64,000 bases of DNA from Caproicibacter sp046707225 (GTDB lineage: Bacteria > Bacillota > Clostridia > Oscillospirales > Acutalibacteraceae). The notes below the pieces were generated by a model that did no database searches, had not been told where the DNA came from, and saw only the letters and a list, made by a program, of their open reading frames with translations. The translations under genes and the position numbers were made by a program. Shown here one piece after another: positions 7,590-16,567 of the stretch. The first letter of the stretch is position 1, and each line of letters begins with the position of its first letter. The stretch is from positions 77,104-141,103 of the forward strand of contig NZ_JBJKOP010000040.1 in assembly GCF_046707225.1 (NCBI RefSeq). Reading direction: 5' to 3'.

Positions 7590-8624
7590 TTATTTGGCCG
7601 AACTGACCTGAATGGGTAAAACGCGCTTTGCCTTTTTGCGGGGCTTGTTTTTGCGGATGACCACGTCGAGCAGGACGGAGATTACGACGATTGTGCCGAT
7701 GACAATGTTGCGGATTGCGACGGGCGCGCCGGCAAACTGGAGCCCGTTCTGAAGCACGCCCCAGATGGAGGCGCCGACCACGGTGCCGACCAGCAGACCC
7801 TCGCCGCCGAAGGTGGAAATCCCGCCGATGGCCGCGGCCGCGACTGCGTACATTTCATACATGTTGCCGGCGTCCATGGTTCCCATCCCCGCGATGGCAC
7901 AGGTGATCAGGCCGACCACGCACGCGCAGAAGGCGCTGACAACGTAAACAATGACGGTTGTATTCACCGAATTGACGCCGGAGAGCTTTGCGGCTTCCAT
8001 ATTGCTGCCGATGGCGTAAATATGACGGCCGGTTCTGGTTTTGCCAAGGAGAAAGTTAAAGGCAAGAAACAGAATCACCGCAATCCAGATGGTGTTGTAC
8101 AGCCCCAGGGTTTTTCCGTAGTAAAACAGGTTCCGGAATCCCTGCGCCGAGTCGCCGATCGCGTCGGTGTTATAGTTGTTGTTGACAATCTGGGCGACCC
8201 CTCTTGCGATGGTCATGGTGCCCAGCGTTGCAATGAACGGCGGTACCTTGCACTTTGCGACCAGAGTGCCGTTTAAGACCCCGACCCCCAGACAGATCAG
8301 GATGGTAATCATCGTCGCGGCAAAGGGAGCGACCCCTTTTGTCATCAGCGTCGCGGAGATCATGCAGCTCATGCCGACCACCGAACCGATGGAAAGGTCG
8401 ATGTTTCCCGTAATCAGCACGTAGGCCTGCCCGATGCCGATGATCAGAATCGGGGCGATCTGCCGGAGCAGGTTGCCGACGTTGCGCTCGGAATAAAAGG
8501 AAGAGCTCAGCATGCTGAAGACGATGCAGAGAACGATCAGGCCGGCGGTTACGGTGACGACCTGACCGACCCCCCGAATGGACATAAACCGTTTCCAGGC
8601 GTTTTGCCTGTCTTTTGTTTCCAT
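7590..8624 (-). CDS. Sugar ABC transporter permease (RbsC-like)
   Basis: 344 aa, 8-10 membrane segments, BPD_transp_2 type. Hallmarks include GNIDLSIGSVVGMSCMISA and the EAA-like loop AAAAIGGISTFGGEG. One permease gene, so it works as a homodimer. It lies 31 bases after the ATPase gene and 46 before the binding-protein gene, completing the transporter. Confidence 0.93.
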   Translation of the reverse strand: METKDRQNAWKRFMSIRGVGQVVTVTAGLIVLCIVFSMLSSSFYSERNVGNLLRQIAPILIIGIGQAYVLITGNIDLSIGSVVGMSCMISATLMTKGVAPFAATMITILICLGVGVLNGTLVAKCKVPPFIATLGTMTIARGVAQIVNNNYNTDAIGDSAQGFRNLFYYGKTLGLYNTIWIAVILFLAFNFLLGKTRTGRHIYAIGSNMEAAKLSGVNSVNTTVIVYVVSAFCACVVGLITCAIAGMGTMDAGNMYEMYAVAAAAIGGISTFGGEGLLVGTVVGASIWGVLQNGLQFAGAPVAIRNIVIGTIVVISVLLDVVIRKNKPRKKAKRVLPIQVSSAK

Positions 8625-8655
8625 ATTCTAATGCCCCCGTATCAATAGTTTGCAG

Positions 8656-10173
8656 TCAGATTGCTTCCGGAAGACCGGATTTCGTGTCAAACGCGGTTGC
8701 GTATTTCAGGATTAGATCCTGGGAGGCTTCGCCGATCTCCATTTCTCCGGTGATTTTTCCGTCGCACATGACGAGAATCCGGTCGCTGATTCCGAGAATC
8801 TCCGGCATTTCGGAGGAAACGAACAACACCCCGATGCCCTGCTTTTTCAATTCGTTCATCAAATTATAAATCTCCACCTTGGCCGCCACGTCGATTCCCC
8901 TGGTCGGCTCGTCGAACATCACGACTCTGGAGTTCCGGGCGAGCCATTTCGCCACAACCACCTTCTGCTGGTTGCCGCCGGAGAGCGTCGCCACATTCAC
9001 GGCGGAGGACGGAAGCTTGATATTGAGGTCCTGAATGGATTTTTCCGACAGCTTTTTTTCTTTTTTCCGGTCGATGACGCCGAACCGGTTGCTGAGCATG
9101 TCAAGGTTCGGCAGAGAAATATTGCTCTGTACGCTGAGCTTGATGCAGAGGCCGTCTTTCCGGCGGTCCTCCGGGACCAGCATAATACCCCCGCGGATTG
9201 CGTCGATGGGGCGGCGGATAACAACTTCCCGTCCGTCCAGAAGAATCTGCCCCGAGTCCTTCGGGTCCGCCCCGAAGATCGCGCGGGTGGTTTCCGTTCT
9301 GCCTGCCCCGAGAAGCCCCGCAATGCCGACGATTTCGCCCGCGAACAGATCAAAGTTGATGTCCCGCACCATTTTTCCGGCGTTCAGGTTTCTGACTTCC
9401 AGGATTTTTTCTCCGCGCGGGCAGGAAATCCGCGGGAATTTTTCCGTGATTTCACGGCCGACCATATTGGCGATGATTTCGTCCATGGTGGTATCCGCGA
9501 AATTCATGGAGGTGATGTAGCGGCCGTCCCGCATAATCTGCACACGGTCGGCGATATTCTGCAGTTCTTCCAGCCGGTGCGAGATATAGACAATGCCGCA
9601 CCCGTCGCCTTTCAGCCTGCGAATGATCTGGAACAGCTCGTCGATTTCGCTCATGGTGAGCGCGCTGGTCGGCTCATCCATAATCAGGACCCGGGCGTCC
9701 GTCGACAGGGCCTTTGCAATTTCAACCATCTGCTGTTTCGAAACCGCCAGGTTTCCCACTGTTTCGGCGGGGTCGATATCCAGATTCAGCCGGGCGAGAA
9801 TTTCCGCGGCGCGCCGGTTCATGTCCTTTCGCTGAAGAATGCCGCAGCGGGACTCTTCCCGGCCGAGAAAGATGTTTTCCGCCACGGAAAGATGCCTGCA
9901 CAGGTTCATCTCCTGATGAATAATCGCGACGCCCAGCTCCTGCGCCTTCTTTGGATTCAGGTCTTCGACGGTTTTGCCGAACAGCCTGATTTCGCCCTCA
10001 TCTTTTTGATAGACGCCGCTTAAAACATTCATCAGGGTTGATTTGCCGGCCCCGTTTTCGCCAAGCAGAGCTAAAACTTCCCCGGACTTCAGCCGGAACG
10101 ACACGTCGTCCAGCGCCTTTACGCCGGGGAAGCTCTTGCAGATGCGGTCCATCTCAACCAGGTACTCCCCCAC
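8656..10173 (-). CDS. Sugar ABC transporter ATP-binding protein, two intact cassettes (RbsA/MglA-like)
   Basis: 505 aa from GTG 10171-10173, which is 10 nt from AAGGAG; a GTG three codons upstream (10182) is too close to that site. The N-cassette has Walker A GENGAGKST, signature VSKQQMVEIAKAL and Walker B VLIMDEPTSALT. The C-cassette has the family-typical degenerate Walker A GLLGAGRTE, signature LSGGNQQKVVVAKWL and Walker B VVMFDEPTRGID. It energises the RbsC-like permease. Compare the neighbouring paralogue at 10351-11817, in which these motifs are lost. Confidence 0.93.
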   Translation of the reverse strand: MGEYLVEMDRICKSFPGVKALDDVSFRLKSGEVLALLGENGAGKSTLMNVLSGVYQKDEGEIRLFGKTVEDLNPKKAQELGVAIIHQEMNLCRHLSVAENIFLGREESRCGILQRKDMNRRAAEILARLNLDIDPAETVGNLAVSKQQMVEIAKALSTDARVLIMDEPTSALTMSEIDELFQIIRRLKGDGCGIVYISHRLEELQNIADRVQIMRDGRYITSMNFADTTMDEIIANMVGREITEKFPRISCPRGEKILEVRNLNAGKMVRDINFDLFAGEIVGIAGLLGAGRTETTRAIFGADPKDSGQILLDGREVVIRRPIDAIRGGIMLVPEDRRKDGLCIKLSVQSNISLPNLDMLSNRFGVIDRKKEKKLSEKSIQDLNIKLPSSAVNVATLSGGNQQKVVVAKWLARNSRVVMFDEPTRGIDVAAKVEIYNLMNELKKQGIGVLFVSSEMPEILGISDRILVMCDGKITGEMEIGEASQDLILKYATAFDTKSGLPEAI

Positions 10174-10217
10174 GAAGCTCACTCTCCTTTTCCATTGCGT
10201 CCGTCTTAACTGTTTTC

Positions 10218-10246
10218 AGTATAGCAGGATTACCTTTTCGCGGTAA
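10218..10246 (-). promoter_or_regulatory. Possible internal promoter before the transporter ATPase
   Basis: On the minus strand TTACCG (10241-10246), 17-bp spacer, TATACT (10218-10223). It lies in the 177-bp gap between the dead ABC gene and the transporter genes and may let the transporter be expressed separately from the sensing genes. Confidence 0.4.
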
Positions 10247-10350
10247 GGGGAGCGCCTTTCGATTTAAGGGGGGTATTTTTCGGTATTTTTGATGTTTCCA
10301 AACAGAATTATTAAACTGATAATAAAAAATATAGGTAAATTAACGGCGAA

Positions 10351-11817
10351 TCATAAAATGATTCCTTCGGAACGGAACAGGTAGAATTCGTTTCTGTAAT
10401 ACTCCTGACTGAACCGCCCCTTTTTCAGCAGGATCAGCCGGTCGGCGATAACAAGGGAATCCGCAAGATTCACCGACGGCATCACGACGGTAATTCCTTT
10501 TTGTTTCATCAGGCCGATCAGGTCGATCAGGTGCCTGCGCAGGTACATGTCCGCGCCCGCAAAGGGCTGCATGCAGAATACGATCTTTGGGTTTCCGAGC
10601 ACCGTCCGGTAATAGACCAGATCGTACAGGGAGGGAAGGCTCAGTCCCTTGACGTTCGGCTCGTAAATGTCGTCGCCCACCAGCGCTGCGTATTCCTTTT
10701 CAATATGTCTTCTGATCCGTTTGCCGACGGGCAGGCGGTTTTGTTTTTCACCAATCAAAAAACAGAGGTTTTCAAGGTAGCCCATATCCTTGAAAACCAT
10801 GCTTTTTGCGGGATTTTCGTCGATGAACGCAACCCCGTTCGCCGCGGCGCGCCGGGCCCGGCGCTGCGAGTAAGGCGCTCCGCAGAAAATGATTTCTCCG
10901 CTTTCCGGTTTCTGGTTGCCGTTCATTAACGCCATAATATCCCGCAGAACCGTGTTGTCGATGTCCAGCAGAACGGTGCATTCCCCTTTCACGATGGAAA
11001 AAGACATGCCGTCCATCGTTTCGGTCCGGATATCGCGGAACGAAAGAATTTCTTCTCCCGTGCGGGAAACCGGTTCTTTTTTTGGCAGATCGTCGAAACT
11101 CTTGCTGTAAAAAGGAAGCATATTCTTCGGCAGAAACTCCCCGCGGTCGAGTACCTTCAGAATTTTGCCGTCCCTCATCAGGGAAATGCGGTCGCAGATT
11201 TTAAACGCCTCTTCATGGTGGCTGCAAATATAAAGAACGGACAGGCCGTTTTTGCAGAAAAGCCGAAGCAGGCTGTGAAGGCTCATCAGATCCGCCGTGC
11301 TGACGGAGTTGCTGATGTCCCTGACAACGACGAGCTTTTCCCCCATCATCAGCGCGCGCAGCAACTCTACGGTGCATTTTTCGTAACGGGACAGGTTCGC
11401 GACCAGATCGCCGCCGTTGACTGCGATCCCCAGCCGACTTGTGAAAAGCTGAAGCTGTTCGTTCAGAACCCGGCGTGAGAGAACAAACTTTCTCACGCCC
11501 CGGCGCAGTACAAAAATATTGTCGGAGACGGTCAGGTCTTCCACCAAACGGCTTTTTTGCTCAATGACGGCGACCCGGTTCGGCGTCATGGGACTGTGCT
11601 GGTAGTTGTTGACCAGTGTTTCGTCAAAGTAAACGCGCCCGTAATGAATGGGCGCGTTTTGGCGGATCAGACGGATCAGGGATTCTTTTCCGTTTTCGTT
11701 CAGGCAGACAAGACCCATGATTTCGCCTTTAAAAATATGAAGATTAAAATTGTCCAACAGGGTCAGTCCGTCCTGAAAGGTGGTGACCTGATCCATCCTC
11801 AGTATCTCATTTTTCAT
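10351..11817 (-). CDS. ATPase-dead RbsA-like double ABC protein linked to a two-component system
   Basis: 488 aa, colinear with RbsA/MglA over two cassettes, but the nucleotide-binding motifs are gone. The first P-loop reads LNENGKES (39-46) in place of GENGAGKST. The signature site reads LSRYEKCTVEL. Walker B reads VVVRDISNSVS with no Glu. The second P-loop region reads VLLDIDNTVLRDIM with no Gly-Lys. The frame is intact and long, so this is a maintained protein and not decay. It overlaps the histidine kinase gene by 11 bases. Inference: a catalytically inactive paralogue that may dock on the sugar permease or bind nucleotide or sugar as a sensor or regulatory subunit for the YesM/YesN system. 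It could alternatively be a partner with residual activity. Confidence 0.8.
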   Translation of the reverse strand: MKNEILRMDQVTTFQDGLTLLDNFNLHIFKGEIMGLVCLNENGKESLIRLIRQNAPIHYGRVYFDETLVNNYQHSPMTPNRVAVIEQKSRLVEDLTVSDNIFVLRRGVRKFVLSRRVLNEQLQLFTSRLGIAVNGGDLVANLSRYEKCTVELLRALMMGEKLVVVRDISNSVSTADLMSLHSLLRLFCKNGLSVLYICSHHEEAFKICDRISLMRDGKILKVLDRGEFLPKNMLPFYSKSFDDLPKKEPVSRTGEEILSFRDIRTETMDGMSFSIVKGECTVLLDIDNTVLRDIMALMNGNQKPESGEIIFCGAPYSQRRARRAAANGVAFIDENPAKSMVFKDMGYLENLCFLIGEKQNRLPVGKRIRRHIEKEYAALVGDDIYEPNVKGLSLPSLYDLVYYRTVLGNPKIVFCMQPFAGADMYLRRHLIDLIGLMKQKGITVVMPSVNLADSLVIADRLILLKKGRFSQEYYRNEFYLFRSEGIIL

Positions 11818-12844
11818 AGGTGCCTCTGCCGTCCTTTTGAATCAGCGGGAGGGTAATCTCCACATCGGTGCCCACGTTCTGCGTGCTGTACATGCAGATT
11901 CCGTACTCCTCCCCGAACAGGAGCTTGATTCGGTTGTTGACGTTCACCACCGCGATTCCGCCGTGGGACTCTTTTTCCGGATTGATATAATCGAGCGTCA
12001 TGTCGCCCAGCCGGCTGTTGATTTCGCGGAGACGTTCCTCCGTCATCCCGATTCCGTTGTCGGAGACGGTGATGATCAGGCGGCGGGTGGTCACTTCTAT
12101 TTTGATTCGCAGCCGGCCTTCTCCGATGATCCGTTCAATTCCGTGGTAAATCGCGTTTTCCACAATGGGCTGCAGCGTCAGCTTGGGCAGACAGTAGGAC
12201 ATGATTTCCGATTCGTGGTCCGCGTCGTATTCCACGCTGAGGTTCAGCTTTTCCCCAAACCGATACCGTTGGATAATATAATAATTCCGGATGTTTGCCA
12301 GCTCGTCCTCCAGTGTGACCAGATTTTCGGAGCCTGAAATCGTGTAGCGAAAAAACGTGGACAGCGCTTCCGTCATCTTTGCCACGCTTTCAAGACCGGC
12401 ACTGAGCGTCTCGCCCCGGATTCCCTCCAGCGCGTTATACAGGAAATGGGGGTTGATCTGGTTTTGCAGGGCAAGGTACTGCGCCTGTTTCTTTGTCGCG
12501 CTGATCAGCTTGTCCGTGTTCATGATCTCCTGAATTTTCCGTACGGCGTCTTCCATTTCCGGGCTGAGCGCGGTACGCTGACTGAACAGACCGTTCATGG
12601 TGTAGCCCGTGGAAAACAGGCGAAGCGCCCGGGAGTTTTCCAGATAAGGCCGGCGGATCCACCGCCAGAAGACGGCCGCCGCCGCGGCAAACAGAAGAAA
12701 GCCCGCGAGCACGAGCTTCATGTGGCGCTCTTCCCGAAGAGCCACGGCGGTCCACGCCGCCAGGTACAGAAGAAAACACGCCGCGCAGACGGCAATCAGC
12801 CATGCGACCCGGTTTGAAAGGTATTTGAATTTTTTTCGTTTCAT
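11807..12844 (-). CDS. YesM-type sensor histidine kinase, short form
   Basis: 345 aa. Two membrane segments (about 13-35 and 43-62) enclose almost no extracellular loop, so there is no room for an external sensing domain. The His_kinase domain has NPHFLYNALEG (131-141), with phospho-acceptor His133. The HATPase part has ENAIYHGI and DNGIGM. Known family members respond to carbohydrate availability and often need a binding protein. Lack of an external domain suggests the signal comes from a partner protein, for which the adjacent transporter or dead ABC protein are candidates (inference). Confidence 0.9.
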   Translation of the reverse strand: MKRKKFKYLSNRVAWLIAVCAACFLLYLAAWTAVALREERHMKLVLAGFLLFAAAAAVFWRWIRRPYLENSRALRLFSTGYTMNGLFSQRTALSPEMEDAVRKIQEIMNTDKLISATKKQAQYLALQNQINPHFLYNALEGIRGETLSAGLESVAKMTEALSTFFRYTISGSENLVTLEDELANIRNYYIIQRYRFGEKLNLSVEYDADHESEIMSYCLPKLTLQPIVENAIYHGIERIIGEGRLRIKIEVTTRRLIITVSDNGIGMTEERLREINSRLGDMTLDYINPEKESHGGIAVVNVNNRIKLLFGEEYGICMYSTQNVGTDVEITLPLIQKDGRGTYEK

Positions 12845-12857
12845 GCCGTTTCACGCC

Positions 12858-14474
12858 CTAAGCATACAATTTACGGTATTCGTTCGGCTTGAGCCCCGTG
12901 AATTTTCTGAAACTTTTCGTAAAGTGCTTCTGATCGCTGTACCCCACCTGCTCACAAACCGCGGCAACATTCAGGTTCGTTTCCCGAAGAAGCCGCTTTG
13001 CCTCTTCCATCCGTACTTCCGAAAGATAGTCGACAAAATTGCTGCCGGTTTCTTTTTTAAACAGCGTGCTGAAATAGGTCGGGCTGAATCCCACCGTGCC
13101 GCTGACCTCTTCCAGCGTCAGCGCGCTGCGGAAGTTCTGCCGGATGTACTGCTTCGCCTGCCGGATGGGACGGGTGTCCGTTTGCCTTTTCTCTTCGGCG
13201 ATCCGGTCCAGGGAGCCGGTAACCCGCGCGCAAAGAAAAGCGAACAGCTGCGAAACGCTGCCGCATCGGTTTGCCCGGGTCAGAAAATCATCCCGTCGTT
13301 CCCCGCTGCTTCCAACGGGGATTTTCAGGCCGCGCAGATGCGTCAGGTACAGGTCAAACGCCTGAGAAGCGACATAAAATATTTCCTCGCCGCTCAGCTT
13401 CTTTTCCTCTTCGATTTTTTTTCCGAGCTGCAGAATGCACGCCTGTACGGCATCCCGGTCCAGAATTTCCAGAAACAGAGAAAGCTTTTTGTCAAAGTCC
13501 GAAAGCAGGCCGTCCGCACAGCCCGCGGAAACAGATGGAGCCGCGGGCTCGATGAGCCGGTCGCAGCCAAAGACAAGCCTCTGTTCCACCGCGTATTTCG
13601 CGGACTGAAAGCTGCAGTGGAGCTTTCCAACCTCCGGCTCCGCCTCGCCGATTCCCAGGGTGAAGGAAAACTTTTCAAAGGCGGCCTTTTGAAGCATCAG
13701 TTCATCCAGAAGGGATTTCATGCTTTTTCGCAGATCCTTTTTTTGTTCGGGTGCGTAATTCAATACGCACCATGTCGTACTGTCCATAAAGCTGGTTTCC
13801 AGGTCGAAACAGATGCCTTTCAGCGTGCGGCTGATAATCTGGACGGCCTTGTCTTCCAAAATCCGGATGGCGCTGTCGTACTCGTCCTCCCATCCGCAGT
13901 CGATCTTTACCGCGCAGACCTGATATAGGCCGGGGCGGAACGAATAGCGATAGGTTCGGTTCACCTCGACCGGACCGGCCCCGTCCGGCAAAACCGCTTT
14001 CCCCGGCAAAAGATCGGCAAACAGATTCTGGCGCAGCTTTTCCGTACCGCATTTCAGCTGGTCGTAAAGCATCTTTTCCTTGCTGATCCGTTCGCTGCGC
14101 TGCAGGTGCTTCTGGCGCATTCGGTTCAGGGATGCCATCAGGTCTTCCTTTTTGATCGGCTTGAGAAGATAATCGCCCACACCGTACTTGATCGCGTCCT
14201 GCGCGTACTCAAAATGCTGGTATCCGCTGATGATAATAAAACTCAGGTTCTCGCTGAGCCCCCTGGCCCGGCGGATCATTTCGATGCCGTCGTAGCCGGG
14301 CATGCGGATATCCGTGATCATCAGGTCCGGGGAAAGCTCGCGGACCATGTCGAGGGCTTCCACCCCGTTGTGCGCGATTCCCGCAATTTCCATATCCAGC
14401 TCGCGCCAGTCGACCAGATTCCGGATCAGCTGGCACACCTTGTCTTCATCGTCTGCAATAATTACCTTGATCAT
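12858..14474 (-). CDS. YesN-type response regulator with AraC DNA-binding domain
   Basis: 538 aa from ATG 14472-14474 (AAGGAG 5 nt upstream). The receiver domain spans 1-120 with phospho-acceptor Asp55 in MITDIRMPG and conserved Lys in YLLKPIK. A middle region of about 300 residues follows, then an AraC-type double HTH at the C-terminus (ALTLEEVSGTVGFSPTYFST; KRLLRETNLNVAAVCEQVGY). It pairs with the YesM kinase 13 bases downstream and probably activates the sugar operon it lies in. Confidence 0.93.
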   Translation of the reverse strand: MIKVIIADDEDKVCQLIRNLVDWRELDMEIAGIAHNGVEALDMVRELSPDLMITDIRMPGYDGIEMIRRARGLSENLSFIIISGYQHFEYAQDAIKYGVGDYLLKPIKKEDLMASLNRMRQKHLQRSERISKEKMLYDQLKCGTEKLRQNLFADLLPGKAVLPDGAGPVEVNRTYRYSFRPGLYQVCAVKIDCGWEDEYDSAIRILEDKAVQIISRTLKGICFDLETSFMDSTTWCVLNYAPEQKKDLRKSMKSLLDELMLQKAAFEKFSFTLGIGEAEPEVGKLHCSFQSAKYAVEQRLVFGCDRLIEPAAPSVSAGCADGLLSDFDKKLSLFLEILDRDAVQACILQLGKKIEEEKKLSGEEIFYVASQAFDLYLTHLRGLKIPVGSSGERRDDFLTRANRCGSVSQLFAFLCARVTGSLDRIAEEKRQTDTRPIRQAKQYIRQNFRSALTLEEVSGTVGFSPTYFSTLFKKETGSNFVDYLSEVRMEEAKRLLRETNLNVAAVCEQVGYSDQKHFTKSFRKFTGLKPNEYRKLYA

Positions 14475-14506
14475 TTTTTCTCCTTGTTTGCTTTGAGAAG
14501 GCCGAA

Positions 14507-15154
14507 TCATTCGTCGAACAGTTCGGATTCGACAAATGCGCAGATCATATGATAAACGGACAGATGGTCCTCCTGAATCTGATAGGTTTCATTGTGCGGG
14601 GCGACGACGCAGCAGTCGGCGAGCTTCGCGAGCCGCCCCCCAGTTTTTCCGGTCAGGGCGATGGCAACCGCTCCGGCAGTCTTTGCGGCCATCAGGGCGT
14701 AAACTACGTTGGCCGCGTTGCCGGAGGTGCTGATGCCGAGCACGGCGTCGCCCGGCCGTGCGTAACCCAGAACCTGCTGAGCGTAAACCAGAGCGGGGTC
14801 CGCGTCGTTAGAGAAAGCAGAAATCAGTGCGGCGTGGGCGTTCAGGGAAATCGCCGGCAAACCGCGCTGAAGTTTTTCAGCCAGAAACTCACCGTCATTT
14901 CCAAATTCCTGCTTTAGCTGGTCTTTCGTTTGCTGTTCCAGCGGCCGTTTCAGCAGGAAGCCCTTCATCAGCTCCCCGACAATATGCCCGCCGTCGGCGC
15001 AGCTGCCGCCGTTTCCGCACACCAGCAGCTTTCCTCCGCCGCGGTAAACGTCCAGAACAGCGGCGCATGCCCTGTCGATGCTTTCGCGTACCGGCATCAG
15101 GTCGGGTCTTCGCAGGTAAAGCTGCTCCATGATTTTTTTACTGGATTCCTTCAT
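14507..15154 (-). CDS. SIS-domain sugar-phosphate isomerase (GmhA/DiaA-like)
   Basis: 215 aa. One SIS domain: GKLLVCGNGGSCADGGHIV at about 41-59 and the phosphosugar-binding loop GISTSGNAANVVYAL. This is the phosphoheptose-isomerase class. The gene overlaps the ROK kinase gene by 17 bases, so the kinase and isomerase probably act on the same imported sugar. The actual sugar is unknown; a true heptose route is not indicated by other genes here. Confidence 0.88.
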   Translation of the reverse strand: MKESSKKIMEQLYLRRPDLMPVRESIDRACAAVLDVYRGGGKLLVCGNGGSCADGGHIVGELMKGFLLKRPLEQQTKDQLKQEFGNDGEFLAEKLQRGLPAISLNAHAALISAFSNDADPALVYAQQVLGYARPGDAVLGISTSGNAANVVYALMAAKTAGAVAIALTGKTGGRLAKLADCCVVAPHNETYQIQEDHLSVYHMICAFVESELFDE

Positions 15155-16136
15155 GATCTAGCTCCGTTTCATAATTGTATTTGGCGGTCATCAGCGCGGC
15201 TGCGTCCCCGACGTTTTCCGAAAGCATGCTGGGCACGACCCGGCAGTTTTTACGGACGGCGGGCAGCGCTTCGCGCTCGATCACCTGTTCTGCAAAGGGG
15301 TAGATTTCGTCGTAACATCGGGCGAAGATACTGCCGATGACGATTCGCTCCGGATTGAGCACATCCATCAGAATAGACAGCCCTTTGCCGAGCTGAACGC
15401 CGACCCTGCGCAGAATTTCTCTTGCCAGCGGGTCGCCCGCCTTCGCAAATTCACCCACACGGGCCGCCGTAACGCCTTCCATCCCGGTCTCCCCCCGGCA
15501 CAGGGCGGGCTGCTTTCCGGACTGCAGCTGCTCCAGAACCATCAGCTTTGCAAGCTGAGCGATTCCTCCGCCGCTGCAGAACCCTTCAAAGGACCCTGCC
15601 TTTCCGTAGCCGCACGGACCCCAGTTTTCCAGACGGATATGCCCGACCTCACCGGCCATGTCACACGAGCCCTTGTAGAGGCGTCCGTTTAAAATCAGGC
15701 CGGCGCCAAGGCCGGTTCCGAACGTGAGAAAAATCATGTTCGAACAGCCTTTTCCGGCGCCCAGCTTCCATTCCGCCAGAGCGCACGCGTCCGCATCGTT
15801 GCAGAGCCAGGCGCGCAGGCCGGTTTTTTCCGTGAAATAATCCGTGACCGGCACGCGGTTCCACCCGGGCAGATTCGGCGGGGAAAGAATCAGTCCCGCG
15901 CGGCTGTCCAGCGGGCCGCCGCAGCTGACGCCGATTCCGCAAACCCCGGCGATTCCTTCCGCCCGCCGCGCGCAGAACCGGATATCGTCCGACAAAAGTT
16001 TCAGCATTTTTTCCGCAGGCACGGATTTTGTTGGTCGGGGGGCACATTTATGTAGAATTTTAACTTGATCGTCCACGATCTCGCCAAGGGAAACGGCACA
16101 TTTGGTACCGCCGAGATCTACGCCGATTTGCAACAT
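15138..16136 (-). CDS. ROK-family sugar kinase
   Basis: 332 aa. Phosphate-binding loop IGVDLGGTKCAVS at the N-terminus and catalytic Asp114 in CNDADACALAEW. The ROK motif region reads GHIRLENWGPCGYGKAGSFE, so two of the three zinc cysteines of the usual CxCGxxGC pattern are replaced. No N-terminal HTH, so it is an enzyme and not a NagC-type repressor. It is the first gene of the sugar operon, with SD AGAGGG before ATG. Likely phosphorylates the sugar brought in by the ABC transporter 6 kb downstream in the same operon. Confidence 0.9.
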   Translation of the reverse strand: MLQIGVDLGGTKCAVSLGEIVDDQVKILHKCAPRPTKSVPAEKMLKLLSDDIRFCARRAEGIAGVCGIGVSCGGPLDSRAGLILSPPNLPGWNRVPVTDYFTEKTGLRAWLCNDADACALAEWKLGAGKGCSNMIFLTFGTGLGAGLILNGRLYKGSCDMAGEVGHIRLENWGPCGYGKAGSFEGFCSGGGIAQLAKLMVLEQLQSGKQPALCRGETGMEGVTAARVGEFAKAGDPLAREILRRVGVQLGKGLSILMDVLNPERIVIGSIFARCYDEIYPFAEQVIEREALPAVRKNCRVVPSMLSENVGDAAALMTAKYNYETELDHEGIQ

Positions 16137-16160
16137 AGGAACATCCCTCTTATTGTATGA

Positions 16161-16170
16161 TTGTATACAA
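16161..16170. promoter_or_regulatory. GntR/FadR-type operator palindrome TTGTATACAA
   Basis: A perfect 10-bp palindrome sits between the -10 box (16193-16198) and the ROK gene start, roughly +15 to +25 from the predicted transcription start. FCD-type GntR regulators bind sequences of this shape (TNGTNNNACNA), and one is encoded divergently at 16568. Confidence 0.5.
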
Positions 16171-16192
16171 ATTGTTTCAGCTAATTAAGATT

Positions 16193-16221
16193 ATTTTATC
16201 TAGTAATACAAAGATAGTCAA
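16193..16221 (-). promoter_or_regulatory. Sigma-A promoter of the sugar operon
   Basis: On the minus strand TTGACT (16216-16221), 17-bp spacer, TAAAAT (16193-16198). Transcription would enter the ROK-SIS-YesNM-ABC operon. Confidence 0.7.
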
Positions 16222-16406
16222 TACAATTCTGCTTTTTTAGGAACAGTCAGTGAAATGAGGGGAATTCGAGAAGCAGGTGGATCGGTAGATTGATTCAAAA
16301 ATAAAATGTGAATCAAGTAAAAAAGCAATTGCAAAAAAAGCAGTGATGGATTATAATAACTATTAAAAATTATTATTTAATTTAATATTTAATTTAATTA
16401 CTTGAA

Positions 16407-16553
16407 TTGCATTAAAATTTCAATGCAAGATTCTGAAAGCCCTGTCGAATGGCAAGGGGCCAAAGCCGGGCTTTGGTAGGTAAGACAAACGGACAATAGC
16501 AATTCTTTCAGCAGAATCGGATCAAAGCCGCCTTGCTTTTTAGAAGCAGAGGC
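16407..16553 (+). other. Structured leader before the GntR gene
   Basis: After a TTGCATT...AATGCAA inverted repeat (16407-16428), the stretch 16429-16518 is closed by GATT/CTGAAAG (16429-16439) pairing with CTTTCAG and AATC (16504-16518). Inside is a CCAAAG/CTTTGG hairpin. A second hairpin GCCTTGCTT/AAGCAGAGGC lies at 16530-16553, directly before the ribosome site. No known riboswitch class was recognised. The AT-rich 16230-16400 holds nothing else I can support. Confidence 0.35.
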
Positions 16554-16567
16554 GAGCCGGGGGGGAT

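Noticed and set aside
12720..13928. 402-codon plus-strand frame over kinase/response regulator
   Set aside because: Opposite the YesMN coding sequence; composition of an antisense shadow.
16429..16553. Known riboswitch (c-di-GMP, SAM, cobalamin, TPP, ZTP, fluoride and others considered)
   Set aside because: None of the conserved core sequences I could recall is present; left as unassigned.
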